Assembly: GCF_014349155.1 (NCBI RefSeq) | Contig: NZ_JACSIT010000138.1 | Location: 72,759-136,758 of the forward strand | DNA: 64,000 nucleotides | From: Neolewinella lacunae | Lineage (GTDB): Bacteria; Bacteroidota; Bacteroidia; Chitinophagales; Saprospiraceae | Direction: 5' to 3' | Program-made: the position numbers and the translations under genes | Part shown: positions 1 through 7,649 of the stretch, in pieces | How positions within the stretch are numbered: the first letter of the stretch is position 1 | How the letters are laid out: every line of letters begins with the position of its first letter | The notes under the pieces: model-generated | Databases searched by the model: none | What the model was told of the DNA's origin: nothing | Seen by the model: only the letters and a program-made list of their open reading frames with translations

Positions 1-953
1 CCGGGCTCGTTGGCCGGGATGATGATTTCGCCGATGCCCGAGCGGGGGCCGCTGGAAAGCATGCGGATGTCGTTGCCAATTTTCATCAGGCTGACGGCCA
101 GCGTTTTCAGTGCGCCGTGCGCTTCGACGATGGCGTCGTGGGCGGCCAAAGACTCAAATTTGTTCTCCGCCGTGCGGAAGGGCAGGCCCGTGAGTTTGGC
201 AATTTCTCCGGCTACGTGGACGTCGTAGCCCTTCGGCGCGTTGAGCCCGGTTCCTACGGCGGTACCGCCCAGGGCCAGTTCGGCCAGGTGATCGAGGGTA
301 TTGCGCAGGGCCTTAAGGCCATGGTTGAGCTGGCTGACGTAGCCGCTGAACTCCTGGCCCAGCGTCAGCGGGGTAGCGTCCATGAAGTGGGTGCGGCCAA
401 TTTTGACCACCTCCATCATTTCCGTTGCTTTGGCCTGGAGGCGGTCGCGGAGCTGTTCCACACCGGGGATGGTGACGTCCACCAGCATCCGGTAGGCGGC
501 GATGTGCATCGCGGTGGGGAAGGTATCGTTGGAAGACTGGCTCTTGTTGACGTCGTCGTTGGGGTGGAGGGCTTTTTCGGCATCGTTGAGGCTACCGCCG
601 GCGAGGACGTGGCCGCGGTTGGCGATGACTTCATTGACGTTCATGTTGGACTGGGTACCGGAGCCCGTCTGCCACACGACGAGGGGGAATTCGTCGTCGA
701 GCTTACCCGCCAGTATTTCGTCGGCCACTTGCCCGATGAGTTTGGCCTTGCCTTCGTCGAGCACGCCGAGGGCGACGTTGGTCTGGGCAGCGGCCTTTTT
801 CAGGATGGCAAAAGCGCGGATGATCTCCGTCGGCATCCGCTGCCCGCCGATGTCGAAATTGGTGAAACTCCGTTGGGTTTGCGCTCCCCAGTAGCGGTGG
901 GCGGGTACCTCTACGTATCCGATGCTGTCTTTTTCCTGGCGGGTCTGGCTCAT
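1..953 (-). CDS. fumC: Fumarate hydratase class II, C-terminus cut by window edge
   Basis: Catalyses reversible hydration of fumarate to malate in the TCA cycle; a cytoplasmic homotetramer in the family. Read on the minus strand from the ATG at 951-953, the frame stays open to base 1. It contains family hallmarks in order: the N-terminal GYVEVP and YWGAQTQRS, then [32 protein letters not shown] and [16 protein letters not shown], and near the edge [19 protein letters not shown]. The last block runs straight into where the fumarase/aspartase signature should continue, so about the last third of the protein lies outside the window. Class II identity over argininosuccinate lyase rests on the GSGTQSNMN block. 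Confidence 0.95.
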   Translation of the reverse strand, partial: MSQTRQEKDSIGYVEVPAHRYWGAQTQRSFTNFDIGGQRMPTEIIRAFAILKKAAAQTNVALGVLDEGKAKLIGQVADEILAGKLDDEFPLVVWQTGSGTQSNMNVNEVIANRGHVLAGGSLNDAEKALHPNDDVNKSQSSNDTFPTAMHIAAYRMLVDVTIPGVEQLRDRLQAKATEMMEVVKIGRTHFMDATPLTLGQEFSGYVSQLNHGLKALRNTLDHLAELALGGTAVGTGLNAPKGYDVHVAGEIAKLTGLPFRTAENKFESLAAHDAIVEAHGALKTLAVSLMKIGNDIRMLSSGPRSGIGEIIIPANEP

Positions 954-1144
954 GCGGCTGGGCTATTTTTTTCGGGGACGAAGGTAGCCATTACGGGGCG
1001 ATTTCCAATGGGGCAGCACAATCTGCGACGAAGCAGCAGGGTAACGAAAAGCCCTACCACCGGGGCTGAGCCTCCAGGTTCAGTACCCACTTTGCTCCGA
1101 TGGCAAATGCTCCACCGGGCCTGATCAACTAGGAGGTGCCCAGA

Positions 1145-1675
1145 CTAGCGGGCAAAAACCTGGGTCCAGTAAAAATCGCGCTCCCCCACGCCCAGAAATT
1201 GGTAATTCGCTCCCATAATGTTTTTACAATGGCCTTCGCTCTCCAGCCAGGCGCGCATGACGGCCTCGACGCTGCGGTAGTTCCAGGCGACGTTCTCGCC
1301 GACGGCCCGCCAGGTGAAGCCAGCGCGGGTGACGCGGTCGCCTACCCGGGAGCCATCGCTGCCCAGGTGCTGCATCTTGCGGTGGCGGGCCTGGTCTTCG
1401 GAATGTGCCTGGGCGGCATCACTCAACTGAGGGTGCAGGCGCAGCGCCGGCACGGCCGGCATCCGGGTCGTACCGCAAAGGCAACCACTGCCGCGTACGG
1501 CATTGACCCGTTGCAAAAATTCCTGGGCCATGGCCGTCGCTCCATCGGGCGCAGGATCGGCTACGGGTGCGGTGGGTTCATCTTCTGCCGCCGGTTCGCC
1601 GGTAACGATGTCGGTCTCGCAGCCACAGGACAAGAGGGCCAACAGCAAAAGAATGGGGAGGAAACGCAGGAACAT
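1145..1675 (-). CDS. CAP-domain (SCP-like) lipoprotein
   Basis: 176 aa. An N-terminal hydrophobic segment followed by LLSCGC gives a lipobox, so the mature protein is probably lipid-anchored facing the periplasm or surface. After an acidic, alanine/proline-rich linker (about residues 24-45) comes a CAP-fold domain: AQEFLQRVNAVR at its start, then AQAHSEDQARHRKMQHLG, VGENVAWN, and near the C-terminus LESEGHCKNIMG. These resemble the conserved His/Glu cavity blocks (H...GENVA...W..SxxHxxNI) of bacterial SCP/PR-1-like proteins. The substrate is unknown for most bacterial members. It lies downstream of the EamA gene on the same strand, separated by a repeat array, so a shared operon is doubtful. 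Confidence 0.85.
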   Translation of the reverse strand: MFLRFLPILLLLALLSCGCETDIVTGEPAAEDEPTAPVADPAPDGATAMAQEFLQRVNAVRGSGCLCGTTRMPAVPALRLHPQLSDAAQAHSEDQARHRKMQHLGSDGSRVGDRVTRAGFTWRAVGENVAWNYRSVEAVMRAWLESEGHCKNIMGANYQFLGVGERDFYWTQVFAR

Positions 1676-1744
1676 GGGCTAAAGTCGTTCGGTGAAAGTA
1701 GCAAGGAAACGACTTTGGGGGGCGGGGATTGCATATCTAGTGCA

Positions 1745-1860
1745 ATAGTTCATAGTTCATAGTTCATAGTTCATAGTTCATAGTTCATAGTTCAAAAGCA
1801 GCAAGATTCTATGTTCAAGTGAACTATCGACTACTGAACTATGAACTACAAGACTAGTGA
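1745..1860. repeat. ATAGTTC heptamer array followed by inverted, degenerate GAACTA units
   Basis: About seven tandem copies of the heptamer ATAGTTC run from 1745 to 1794. After a 15-nt spacer, complementary units (GAACTATCGACTACTGAACTATGAACT... broken here) run from about 1819 to 1860, so the transcript could fold into a long imperfect hairpin. It lies between the 3' end of the EamA gene and the start of the CAP lipoprotein gene. Related arrays occur at about 4056, 22105, 34425 and 51390. Confidence 0.85.
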
Positions 1861-1861
1861 A

Positions 1862-2800
1862 CTACCCCCCCTTCCGCTTCATCACCCCATCCAAAGGAGC
1901 CACCGTCGGCTTCACCCGCCGCGCCGTATTGATGAACCATACCCCCGTCAGCAACACCGCCCCGGCCACCAGGGTCTGGGTACTGATGGCTTCCTTGTTC
2001 AACCAGGCACCGAGCAAAACGGCTACTACGGGATTGACGTAAGTACTCGTCGATGCCTTATCCGGAGTGACCTTCACCAGCAAATAGTTGAAGGCCGTAT
2101 AGGCCACCACCGAACCAAAAACCACCAGAAAGGCCCAGGCGAAAAACGAACGCGCCGTCATCTGCCCCGGGCTCCACCCTGCCCATTCACCGAGGGAGGC
2201 ACTGAAAATCAACAAGAGCGTCCCGCCCACCAGCATCTGCATGGCGGAGGTGCGAAAGCGGTTCTTGCCCATATCTAGGCGGGAGGAGATCGTCATACCC
2301 AGGCCCCAGCAGAGGAGTCCCGCCAGGATACCGAAGATGCCCTTCCCGCCCCCCCCTTCGCCCAACGACGCTGGCTGGTTGATCAGCAGGGCCATGCCGC
2401 CAATGCTGATGGCTGCCCCGATGAAGGCGCGCGCAGGCGGACGGTTATCGAGCAATACCCACATCATTGTCATCACCACCAGGGGCTGGAAGGAGATCAG
2501 CAGGGCCGTCGTGCTGGTGGGTACCCACTGCTGGGCCCACACCACCGCCCCTACGCCAATGGTCAGGAACAGGAAACCGATGATGCCCGCGTTCTTCCAC
2601 TGCCGAAGCGTTGGCCGCTCCTTGTCCCCCACGAAAAAAGAGAGCAGGTAAAGAATCGTTCCCGCCGCCAGGAAGCGGAAGCCCGCCATGCCGAAGACCG
2701 GGATGGTCTCAATGGCCCAGTAATTAGCCAGGTAGGTAGAGCCCCAAACCACGTACGTGCAAAAGAAGGCCCCGATGATGAGCCACTGCTCTTTGTTCAT
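1862..2800 (-). CDS. EamA/DMT-family transporter
   Basis: 312 aa with about ten hydrophobic segments in two homologous halves, the layout of the drug/metabolite transporter superfamily. The N-terminal VVWGSTYLANYWAI and the second-half QPLVVMTMMWVLLDNRPP resemble YedA-like EamA exporters. The C-terminus is basic (RRVKPTVAPLDGVMKRKGG), consistent with a cytoplasmic tail. Substrate cannot be told from sequence; relatives export amino acids or other metabolites. It is divergent from the OmpH-like gene at 2957, so the 2801-2956 region probably holds two promoters. Confidence 0.88.
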   Translation of the reverse strand: MNKEQWLIIGAFFCTYVVWGSTYLANYWAIETIPVFGMAGFRFLAAGTILYLLSFFVGDKERPTLRQWKNAGIIGFLFLTIGVGAVVWAQQWVPTSTTALLISFQPLVVMTMMWVLLDNRPPARAFIGAAISIGGMALLINQPASLGEGGGGKGIFGILAGLLCWGLGMTISSRLDMGKNRFRTSAMQMLVGGTLLLIFSASLGEWAGWSPGQMTARSFFAWAFLVVFGSVVAYTAFNYLLVKVTPDKASTSTYVNPVVAVLLGAWLNKEAISTQTLVAGAVLLTGVWFINTARRVKPTVAPLDGVMKRKGG

Positions 2801-2932
2801 GTTGATTAAGTTTGGGTAGAGCGGGCGGCGAAAGTACTTACCGCGGCCCGCATTGTCGTCCCTGGGTTTGATCCGCCAGCGCTTGAAGAATGAATTAGGG
2901 CCAGTTCATCATCCGTTCTTCCAGCGCTAGTC

Positions 2933-2940
2933 TATCTTTG
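2933..2940 (+). promoter_or_regulatory. Bacteroidota -7 box (TATCTTTG) of the OmpH-like gene
   Basis: TATCTTTG matches the Bacteroidota -7 consensus TAnnTTTG and ends 16 nt before the ATG at 2957, leaving a leader of about 10 nt. No clean -33 TTG is seen 19-21 nt upstream. Confidence 0.6.
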
Positions 2941-2956
2941 CGCAAAATAACCGACA

Positions 2957-3568
2957 ATGATTCGCTTTAACAGCATACTTCCCTCCGGACTTTTAGTTGC
3001 CTGCGCCTTGATCTTTCTGGGGTGCCAGCCCCAGGATAAGGGGGGGGCCACCGCCACCCCCGCCAGTGAGAACGCCGGTTCTGGCATGAACATCGTTTTC
3101 ATTCGCCTTGATAGCCTTCAGACGGGTTACACCGAGCTGGCGGGAGAACTCAAGCGCCTGGAAGACAATGCCATGCTGGCCCAGGAAAACATCCAGAAAC
3201 AAATTGCGGCGCTGGAAAAAGAAGTCCGTGGCCTCCAAAACCAGGTTCAACAGGGCCTCCTGGCCCCCAACCGCGTCCAGGCCGAACAGCAACGCATCGC
3301 CCAGCGGGAACAGCAGATCGCCCAGCAACGCGACCTGGCCCTCGGCAGCATTCAGGAAGACCAGATGCGCCTCCAGGCCCAGTTTGGCGATAAGGTGAAA
3401 GCCATCCTGGAAACCCTGCGCGAAGAGAAAGGCTACGACTATATCCTGAACCAAAGCGGCGGCTCTGCCGTCCTGGTTGCCGACGACGCCCACGACATCA
3501 CCGACCTGGTACTGGAGCGCCTCAACGCCAGCCCGGCCACGCCCATGGCCACGGATACCGTACAGTAA
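2957..3568 (+). CDS. OmpH/Skp-family coiled-coil lipoprotein
   Basis: 203 aa. The N-terminus has a signal followed by LIFLGC, a lipobox. The segment NIVFIRLDSLQTGYTELAGE corresponds to the family start where the first strand meets the long helical hairpin. A glutamine- and charge-rich coiled coil follows (about residues 55-150), then YDYILNQSGGSAVLVADDAHDIT near the end, a typical Skp/OmpH closing block. Skp proteins are periplasmic jelly-fish-shaped holdases for outer-membrane proteins; a lipid anchor instead of free periplasmic form is common in Bacteroidota. It converges on the acetyltransferase gene with only 3 nt between stops. Confidence 0.85.
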   Translation: MIRFNSILPSGLLVACALIFLGCQPQDKGGATATPASENAGSGMNIVFIRLDSLQTGYTELAGELKRLEDNAMLAQENIQKQIAALEKEVRGLQNQVQQGLLAPNRVQAEQQRIAQREQQIAQQRDLALGSIQEDQMRLQAQFGDKVKAILETLREEKGYDYILNQSGGSAVLVADDAHDITDLVLERLNASPATPMATDTVQ

Positions 3569-3571
3569 GCA

Positions 3572-4009
3572 TCAGAGAAAAAGCTTGCCATTGAGCCAGT
3601 TGTTCTCAATGGTCGCTTGCTGGGCAGCGTAAAATTTCAGGGCCTCCGTATTGGTGTCGATGATCTGCCACTTGAGCAATTTACAACCCTTGCGGCGGCC
3701 CTCCTCCAGCAGGGCATCCCACAGTTTCTGGCCCAGACCCTGCCGGCGGTAGCCCGGTTGCAGCACAAAATCTTCCAGGTAAAGCATGCGCCCTTTCCAG
3801 GTACTGTACATAAAAACGTACAGCGCCATGCCCACCACTTTGCCGTCCACTTCGGCCACCAGAGCGTGAAAAAAGCCTTCCCGGAAGTCGGTTTCGTAGG
3901 CCGCCAGGCTAGCCGTAAACTCGGGCAAGGCGTCTACGTAGTTGGCCAGTTCGGCCACCAGCCCGTGTAGGGCGGGCACGTCAGCGAGGGTTGCGGGGCG
4001 GATCTTCAT
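3572..4009 (-). CDS. GNAT N-acetyltransferase, spermidine/spermine acetyltransferase-like
   Basis: 145 aa, one GNAT domain. The acetyl-CoA pyrophosphate-binding motif A is RRQGLGQKLWD, preceded by the strand YLEDFVLQPGYR, which is characteristic of the SSAT-like subgroup. The C-terminal LKWQIIDTNTEALKFY matches the usual W..L..N..A..FY block. The acceptor is unproven; polyamines or thialysine are the known acceptors of close relatives. Its upstream region is built of repeats (purine tract at 4012, ATAGTTC-like units, and a 19-bp dispersed element at 4091). Confidence 0.85.
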   Translation of the reverse strand: MKIRPATLADVPALHGLVAELANYVDALPEFTASLAAYETDFREGFFHALVAEVDGKVVGMALYVFMYSTWKGRMLYLEDFVLQPGYRRQGLGQKLWDALLEEGRRKGCKLLKWQIIDTNTEALKFYAAQQATIENNWLNGKLFL

Positions 4010-4011
4010 AG

Positions 4012-4085
4012 TAAAGGAATAAAGGAGTAAAGGAGTAAAAGGGAGCCGTTCGCTACTAATCTATGAACTACTGAACTATGAACCA
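4012..4085. repeat. GGAGTAAAG purine tract plus GAACTATGAACTA-like units
   Basis: Reiterated GGA(G/A)TAAA units (4012-4045) followed by CTATGAACTACTGAACTATGAA (two overlapping units) lie directly upstream of the GNAT start. Both repeat types recur in other intergenic regions of the window. Confidence 0.7.
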
Positions 4086-4090
4086 GATCA

Positions 4091-4109
4091 GGGCGCGGCC
4101 GCAGGTGCA
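4091..4109 (-). repeat. Dispersed 19-bp element, copy 1
   Basis: Minus-strand copy of GGCACCTGCGGCCGCGCCC with one end mismatch, reading toward the GNAT start codon 81 nt away. Confidence 0.85.
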
Positions 4110-4380
4110 AAGTTAGGGACTAATGAGCGGGGCATGCCCACGGTGGGGACGCAGGTTTTGCAACCACTGCTTTTGCCTGCTGCGCAGACTTTTTTGAACC
4201 ACTAAGAACACGAAGAGGGACTAAGCGAGAAATCGACCAGGGCAAACGAGACGAGAAAGAAATCCTACCCCAAAAACCACACCTAATGAAAGGATGATCC
4301 AACCTCCCCGACCCTGGAGGGGTCGCTTGGGCAGCGTCGGGTACAACCCGACGTTTTCGATAAAAATCAACCAGGCGCCT

Positions 4381-4493
4381 ATCTCTTGCGGCAGCCTATT
4401 AACTGCGCTGCTGCCTACAGCGGTCAAGCATTCCCCCGGTCTCGTGCGGTAGCTCATTCACACATTCACGCATTCACGCATTCGCGCATTCAC
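4381..4493 (-). repeat. Composite repeat: 52-bp block plus GAATGCGT units
   Basis: On the minus strand 4381-4432 is about 85% identical by eye to 57400-57451 (core CCGYYGTAGGCAGCAGCG). A second short piece, GAGCTACCGCACGAG, lies at 4441-4455. The adjoining 4455-4493 carries four to five GAATGCGT-type units, the same neighbours the block has at 57.4 kb. The preceding 4110-4380 holds no gene that I can support; it includes ACCACTAAGAACACGAAG, which looks like decayed repeat sequence. Confidence 0.75.
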
Positions 4494-4501
4494 TACCTTA
4501 G
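4494..4501 (+). promoter_or_regulatory. Candidate -7 box (TACCTTAG) of the DUF5691 gene
   Basis: TACCTTAG differs from TAnnTTTG at one position. It lies 23 nt upstream of the ATC at 4525 where homology-like coding sequence begins, and argues that translation starts between about 4505 and 4540. Confidence 0.4.
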
Positions 4502-4524
4502 CCCCTGTTCCACCACCCCCTCCC

Positions 4525-6000
4525 ATCCACCAGCAACTGCTCGCACAACTGACCCTCGGCACCGCCCGCCAGCCCCTCAGCGCCGAAGTGCGGGAGTGGC
4601 TCAGTCTGCGCGATGCGGTAGACCCCGCGGCTGACGACGCAGAGCAGCTCCTGGCCGCCTGGTGCATCGTGGAGCGGCTGGCCCGCCTGGAAGCCCGGCC
4701 AGGAAGCCTCTCCGCGCTGGGTTCTCCTGGCCCGGAAGAGCGCAATCCTCCCCCACCCCGGGTGGCGCGCGGACTGCAACTCATTCTGGAGGGTACTTAT
4801 CCGGAAGTGTTGCCCGAAGCGATGCAGTGGCTGGAAGAAAAGCAGTGGTACGTCCCCCCGGCCCTCTTGCCGGCGTTGCTGGCCCGGGCGGCGGCGCTGG
4901 CGGAAAGTCAACCAGATTTTGCCGATGCCCTTCTGCGGGCGGGCGGGGCGCGGGCGGCTTGGCTCTGTGGGATCAACCCGGCCTGGGAGCAATTGTCGGT
5001 TGACTTTCCCTACTCCACCGCCTGGGAGCGCGCCGTCACTCCCGCCCAACGCGCGAGTGTACTACTAAGCTGGCGGCGACGCGACCCGGTTGCCGCCCGC
5101 ACCGCCCTGACAGCCATGTGGGCGGGGCAGTCCCCAAAAAACCAGGAAAGCCTGGTTCGCACGCTGGCCGTAGGACTTTCGGCTGCCGATCACCCTTGGC
5201 TCCGGACCCAACTCGCTGCCCCGCGTAAGGGCGTCCGCCGGGAAATTCTCCAGCTCCTGGCGCAGTCCGAAGAAGCCCAGGCCATTGATGACTTACTGAC
5301 CCTCGCTAGTTTTGCGGTGGCGGAGGATGGTCGGCTGCGCGAGGTAGCTACGGACCCGGCCGCCCAGGAAGTATTGGCGCGCTACGGAGGTTTGCGCGAC
5401 CGCGAGAGCCTGGCTGCTTTCCTCCTGTCCACCCTACCGCCCCGGCTGTTGCCCGATCTGGTGGGGAAATCACCCCCGGCCTTCTGGGGCACCCTCAACC
5501 CGGCCCAGTTGAAACTCGTCGCCAGCACTTTACTGCGCAGCGGGACGGACGAAAAGCGCGAAGACTTCCTGCGCTTTGCCGTCGGCATCGACACGGCCCG
5601 CCTGCCCCTGGAACAAACCGTAAGTTTGGCGCAGGTCCTGTCCGCCGGGCACTTCGAGAAGCTGGTGCACGACTGGCTGGACCAGGAAAAGAACGTCCTG
5701 GCATTCGGGGGGTTGCCTCGCTTGCTGTTGCTGGCGCGCACAACGCCGTGGTCGGAACGCATCAGCAAGGCTTTTGTCCTGCAACTCGTCAGTGCCCTGC
5801 GCGACGCGCGCGACTTGCCACCGCAGTTGCAAAAAGACCTGCTGGCCCACTGGAATTTGGCTGCGCCGCTGCTTCACCCCCGCTTATTTCCCTGGCTGCG
5901 CACCCAGCTCAACACCATTACGGAGCGGGCCGATGGTTTTGGGAAGGCGGCTACGCGCACCCTCCAGTTGGTCGGTTTTCGGGCGGCTTTGCGGGAGTGA
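4525..6000 (+). CDS. DUF5691-family helical protein (start codon uncertain)
   Basis: About 490 aa, entirely alpha-helical, leucine- and arginine-rich, without signal peptide or membrane segments. I recognise it as DUF5691 by its N-terminal LTLGTARQPL, by PRVARGLQLILEGTYPEVLPEA and by blocks such as LLSWRRRDPVAAR and RREILQLLAQS, which resemble HEAT-like repeats. Family members are commonly found with SWIM zinc-finger, MoxR and VWA-domain genes, but none is adjacent here. The first conventional start is GTG at 4588, but the frame is open further upstream and encodes the LLAQLTLGTARQPL segment, so the protein must begin earlier. No ATG, GTG or TTG exists in frame after the -7 box; the ATC at 4525 is the best placed candidate. 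If ATC is not used, annotate from 4588. Confidence 0.75.
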   Translation: MHQQLLAQLTLGTARQPLSAEVREWLSLRDAVDPAADDAEQLLAAWCIVERLARLEARPGSLSALGSPGPEERNPPPPRVARGLQLILEGTYPEVLPEAMQWLEEKQWYVPPALLPALLARAAALAESQPDFADALLRAGGARAAWLCGINPAWEQLSVDFPYSTAWERAVTPAQRASVLLSWRRRDPVAARTALTAMWAGQSPKNQESLVRTLAVGLSAADHPWLRTQLAAPRKGVRREILQLLAQSEEAQAIDDLLTLASFAVAEDGRLREVATDPAAQEVLARYGGLRDRESLAAFLLSTLPPRLLPDLVGKSPPAFWGTLNPAQLKLVASTLLRSGTDEKREDFLRFAVGIDTARLPLEQTVSLAQVLSAGHFEKLVHDWLDQEKNVLAFGGLPRLLLLARTTPWSERISKAFVLQLVSALRDARDLPPQLQKDLLAHWNLAAPLLHPRLFPWLRTQLNTITERADGFGKAATRTLQLVGFRAALRE

Positions 6001-6052
6001 TGAGCTTTACGGGGACTGGGGGAGTCTTATCTCAATGTACTACACTCTGCTA

Positions 6053-6083
6053 TTGACTTTTTGCCGGAGAACACCTACCTTTG
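6053..6083 (+). promoter_or_regulatory. Canonical Bacteroidota promoter (TTG-N20-TACCTTTG)
   Basis: TTG at 6053-6055 and TACCTTTG at 6076-6083, spacing 20 nt, fits the -33/-7 promoter of the Bacteroidota primary sigma factor. No convincing ORF follows within 300 nt before the next promoter at 6390. Confidence 0.65.
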
Positions 6084-6088
6084 CGTGA

Positions 6089-6195
6089 GGAAGAGTTAAA
6101 AACCCTAGCAAGGTGGGACGGTTTACGATCATCTGTAAGCTATCCTAAACGTGCTGTGTGTTCGTCGCCCCTAGGTTGCTTCCTTTTCCTAATTG
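6089..6195 (+). ncRNA. Candidate small structured RNA
   Basis: Downstream of the promoter at 6053 there is no coding frame. AGCAAGGTGGGACG (6108-6121) can pair imperfectly with CGTCGCCCCTAGGTTGCT (6163-6180), and GTTTAC/GTAAGC (6121-6140) forms an inner hairpin, giving a rod-like fold. The 3' side is pyrimidine-rich (CTTCCTTTTCC). I do not recognise a known family; 6S-like RNA was considered only because of the rod shape. Confidence 0.3.
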
Positions 6196-6297
6196 ATGGG
6201 GTGATTTAGGTAAGTTTCCGGGCAGCTTTGCGGGAGTGATGGGGTTCGTTGACTCACCCTGCTCTCCCCCGTTGGGGGTTGGGGGGCGTCCTTACCC

Positions 6298-6316
6298 TGC
6301 ACCTGCGACCGCGCCC
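6298..6316 (+). repeat. Dispersed 19-bp element, copy 2
   Basis: Plus-strand copy (GCACCTGCGACCGCGCCC) upstream of trhO, preceded at 6265-6290 by a C5-GTT-G5TTG6 block that also adjoins copy 13. Confidence 0.85.
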
Positions 6317-6389
6317 AAGTACGCCTCCTGCGCCTGATAGTACCCAAACCCTGGCACCGAAAATGCCTTCAGAGCTCCCTCGTTTGCCG

Positions 6390-6397
6390 TATCTTTG
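6390..6397 (+). promoter_or_regulatory. -7 box (TATCTTTG) of trhO
   Basis: TATCTTTG 40 nt upstream of the ATG at 6438. It rules out the upstream start at 6249, which would precede the promoter. Confidence 0.6.
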
Positions 6398-6437
6398 CGG
6401 GAAATTTCCACTTATCCTTACTTACGTCGTCCGTCTT

Positions 6438-7493
6438 ATGGCCCGTCGCCGTCAACTCCGCAACCTACTAAACGAAGAACAGCTACGCGCCCGCCTCAGC
6501 GCCGAGATGGAACCCCGCGTAACCTTCTCTTTCTACCGCTATGCGCAAATTGCCGATCCGCAGGCTTTCCGCGACGACTGCTACGCCGCCTGGGAATCCC
6601 TCGGCGTGCTGGGCCGTGTTTACATTGCCCACGAAGGGATCAACGGGCAGGTGTCCGTGCCGAGCTCCAACTTTCCGGCCTATCGCGATGCCCTTTACGC
6701 AGTGGATTTTATGGACGGGATGCGGCTCAACATTGCCATTGAGGCCGATGCGCCCTCTTTCCTGAAGCTGAAAATCAAGGTCCGGCCCAAGATTGTGGCC
6801 GATGGCCTCAACGACGCCACTTTCGACGTGACCAAGCGCGGCCGCCACCTGAGTGCACCGGAAGTGAACGCCTTGCTGGAACAGGAAGGCACCATTGTGG
6901 TCGATATGCGCAACCACTACGAGAGCGAGGTGGGCTATTTTGAAGGCGCGATCCGGCCCGACATCGACAATTTCCGCGACCTGTTGCCCGCCGTCGAAGA
7001 AATGCTGACCGACCACCGGGAGGCCAACATCGTGATGTACTGCACGGGCGGCATCCGCTGCGAAAAGGCCAGTGCGTACTACCTCCACCGGGGTTTCCCG
7101 AACGTAGCGATGGTCGATGGAGGCATCATCGATTACGCCCGGCAGTGCGCCGCCCTGGGCATCGAATCAAAATACCTGGGCAAAAATTTTGTCTTTGACG
7201 AGCGCCGGGGCGAACGCATCACGGAGCACATCGTCAGCCACTGCCACCAGTGTGGTACGCCTACCGACCGGCAGATCGACTGCGCCAACGTGGCTTGCCA
7301 CCTGCTTTTTGTCCAGTGCCCCACTTGCGCGGCGGAATACAATGATTGCTGCTCCACGGAATGCCGCGATTTCCACGCCCTACCCACCGAGGAAAAGGCC
7401 CAGCAGCGGACCGAGCGGGTGTTCAACGGACAGAAGTACGGCAAGGCTATGCGGGCGTCTTTGTTGGAGAAGGGGGTGGCCAGGTTGGAATAA
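6438..7493 (+). CDS. trhO: tRNA uridine(34) hydroxylase, rhodanese family (TrhO)
   Basis: 351 aa from the ATG at 6438, the usual family length. TrhO performs oxygen-dependent hydroxylation of the wobble uridine to form ho5U in tRNA. The N-terminal acylphosphatase-like domain (about 40-130) contains HEGINGQVS. The rhodanese domain (about 145-240) has VVDMRNHYESEVG and the active-site loop YCTGGIRCEK, with catalytic Cys at about residue 202. A C-terminal cysteine-rich region (HCHQCG, CANVACHLLFVQC, CPTCAAEYNDCC) is the family zinc-ribbon-like tail. It appears monocistronic with its own promoter. Confidence 0.95.
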   Translation: MARRRQLRNLLNEEQLRARLSAEMEPRVTFSFYRYAQIADPQAFRDDCYAAWESLGVLGRVYIAHEGINGQVSVPSSNFPAYRDALYAVDFMDGMRLNIAIEADAPSFLKLKIKVRPKIVADGLNDATFDVTKRGRHLSAPEVNALLEQEGTIVVDMRNHYESEVGYFEGAIRPDIDNFRDLLPAVEEMLTDHREANIVMYCTGGIRCEKASAYYLHRGFPNVAMVDGGIIDYARQCAALGIESKYLGKNFVFDERRGERITEHIVSHCHQCGTPTDRQIDCANVACHLLFVQCPTCAAEYNDCCSTECRDFHALPTEEKAQQRTERVFNGQKYGKAMRASLLEKGVARLE

Positions 7494-7634
7494 AAGGGGG
7501 AAGGGAGTGACGTGTCTCCCATTGCTGGGCCAAAGACATCTCCAAAGCGAAATCCGGCTGCGGCATGAGCCGGGAAAAGCGTACCCACGCAGAAAAAGCC
7601 CTTTGCCGGTGTACGCTGGTTGCGTGGATTGTTC

Positions 7635-7642
7635 TATCTTTC
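7635..7642 (+). promoter_or_regulatory. -7 box (TATCTTTC) abutting the subtilase start
   Basis: The box ends 7 nt before the ATG at 7650, so the transcript would start at or within a few bases of the start codon (leaderless). This favours 7650 over the upstream in-frame start at 7620. Confidence 0.5.
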
Positions 7643-7649
7643 CCGTCGT

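Larger units (their letters stand above)
5976..6241. repeat. 27-bp direct repeat bracketing a promoter-bearing segment
   Basis: The last bases of the DUF5691 gene (5976-6002, core GCTTTGCGGGAGTGATG) recur at 6214-6241 with two or three mismatches. The roughly 210 nt between them contain a canonical promoter and a foldable segment. It could be a duplication accompanying an insertion, or a recombination scar. Confidence 0.65.

Noticed and set aside
117..1124. 335-codon plus-strand open frame
   Set aside because: Antisense to fumC, whose signatures are unambiguous on the minus strand.
4120..4457. Short minus-strand frames between the GNAT and DUF5691 genes
   Set aside because: They overlap repeat blocks and show no motif or codon pattern of real coding sequence.
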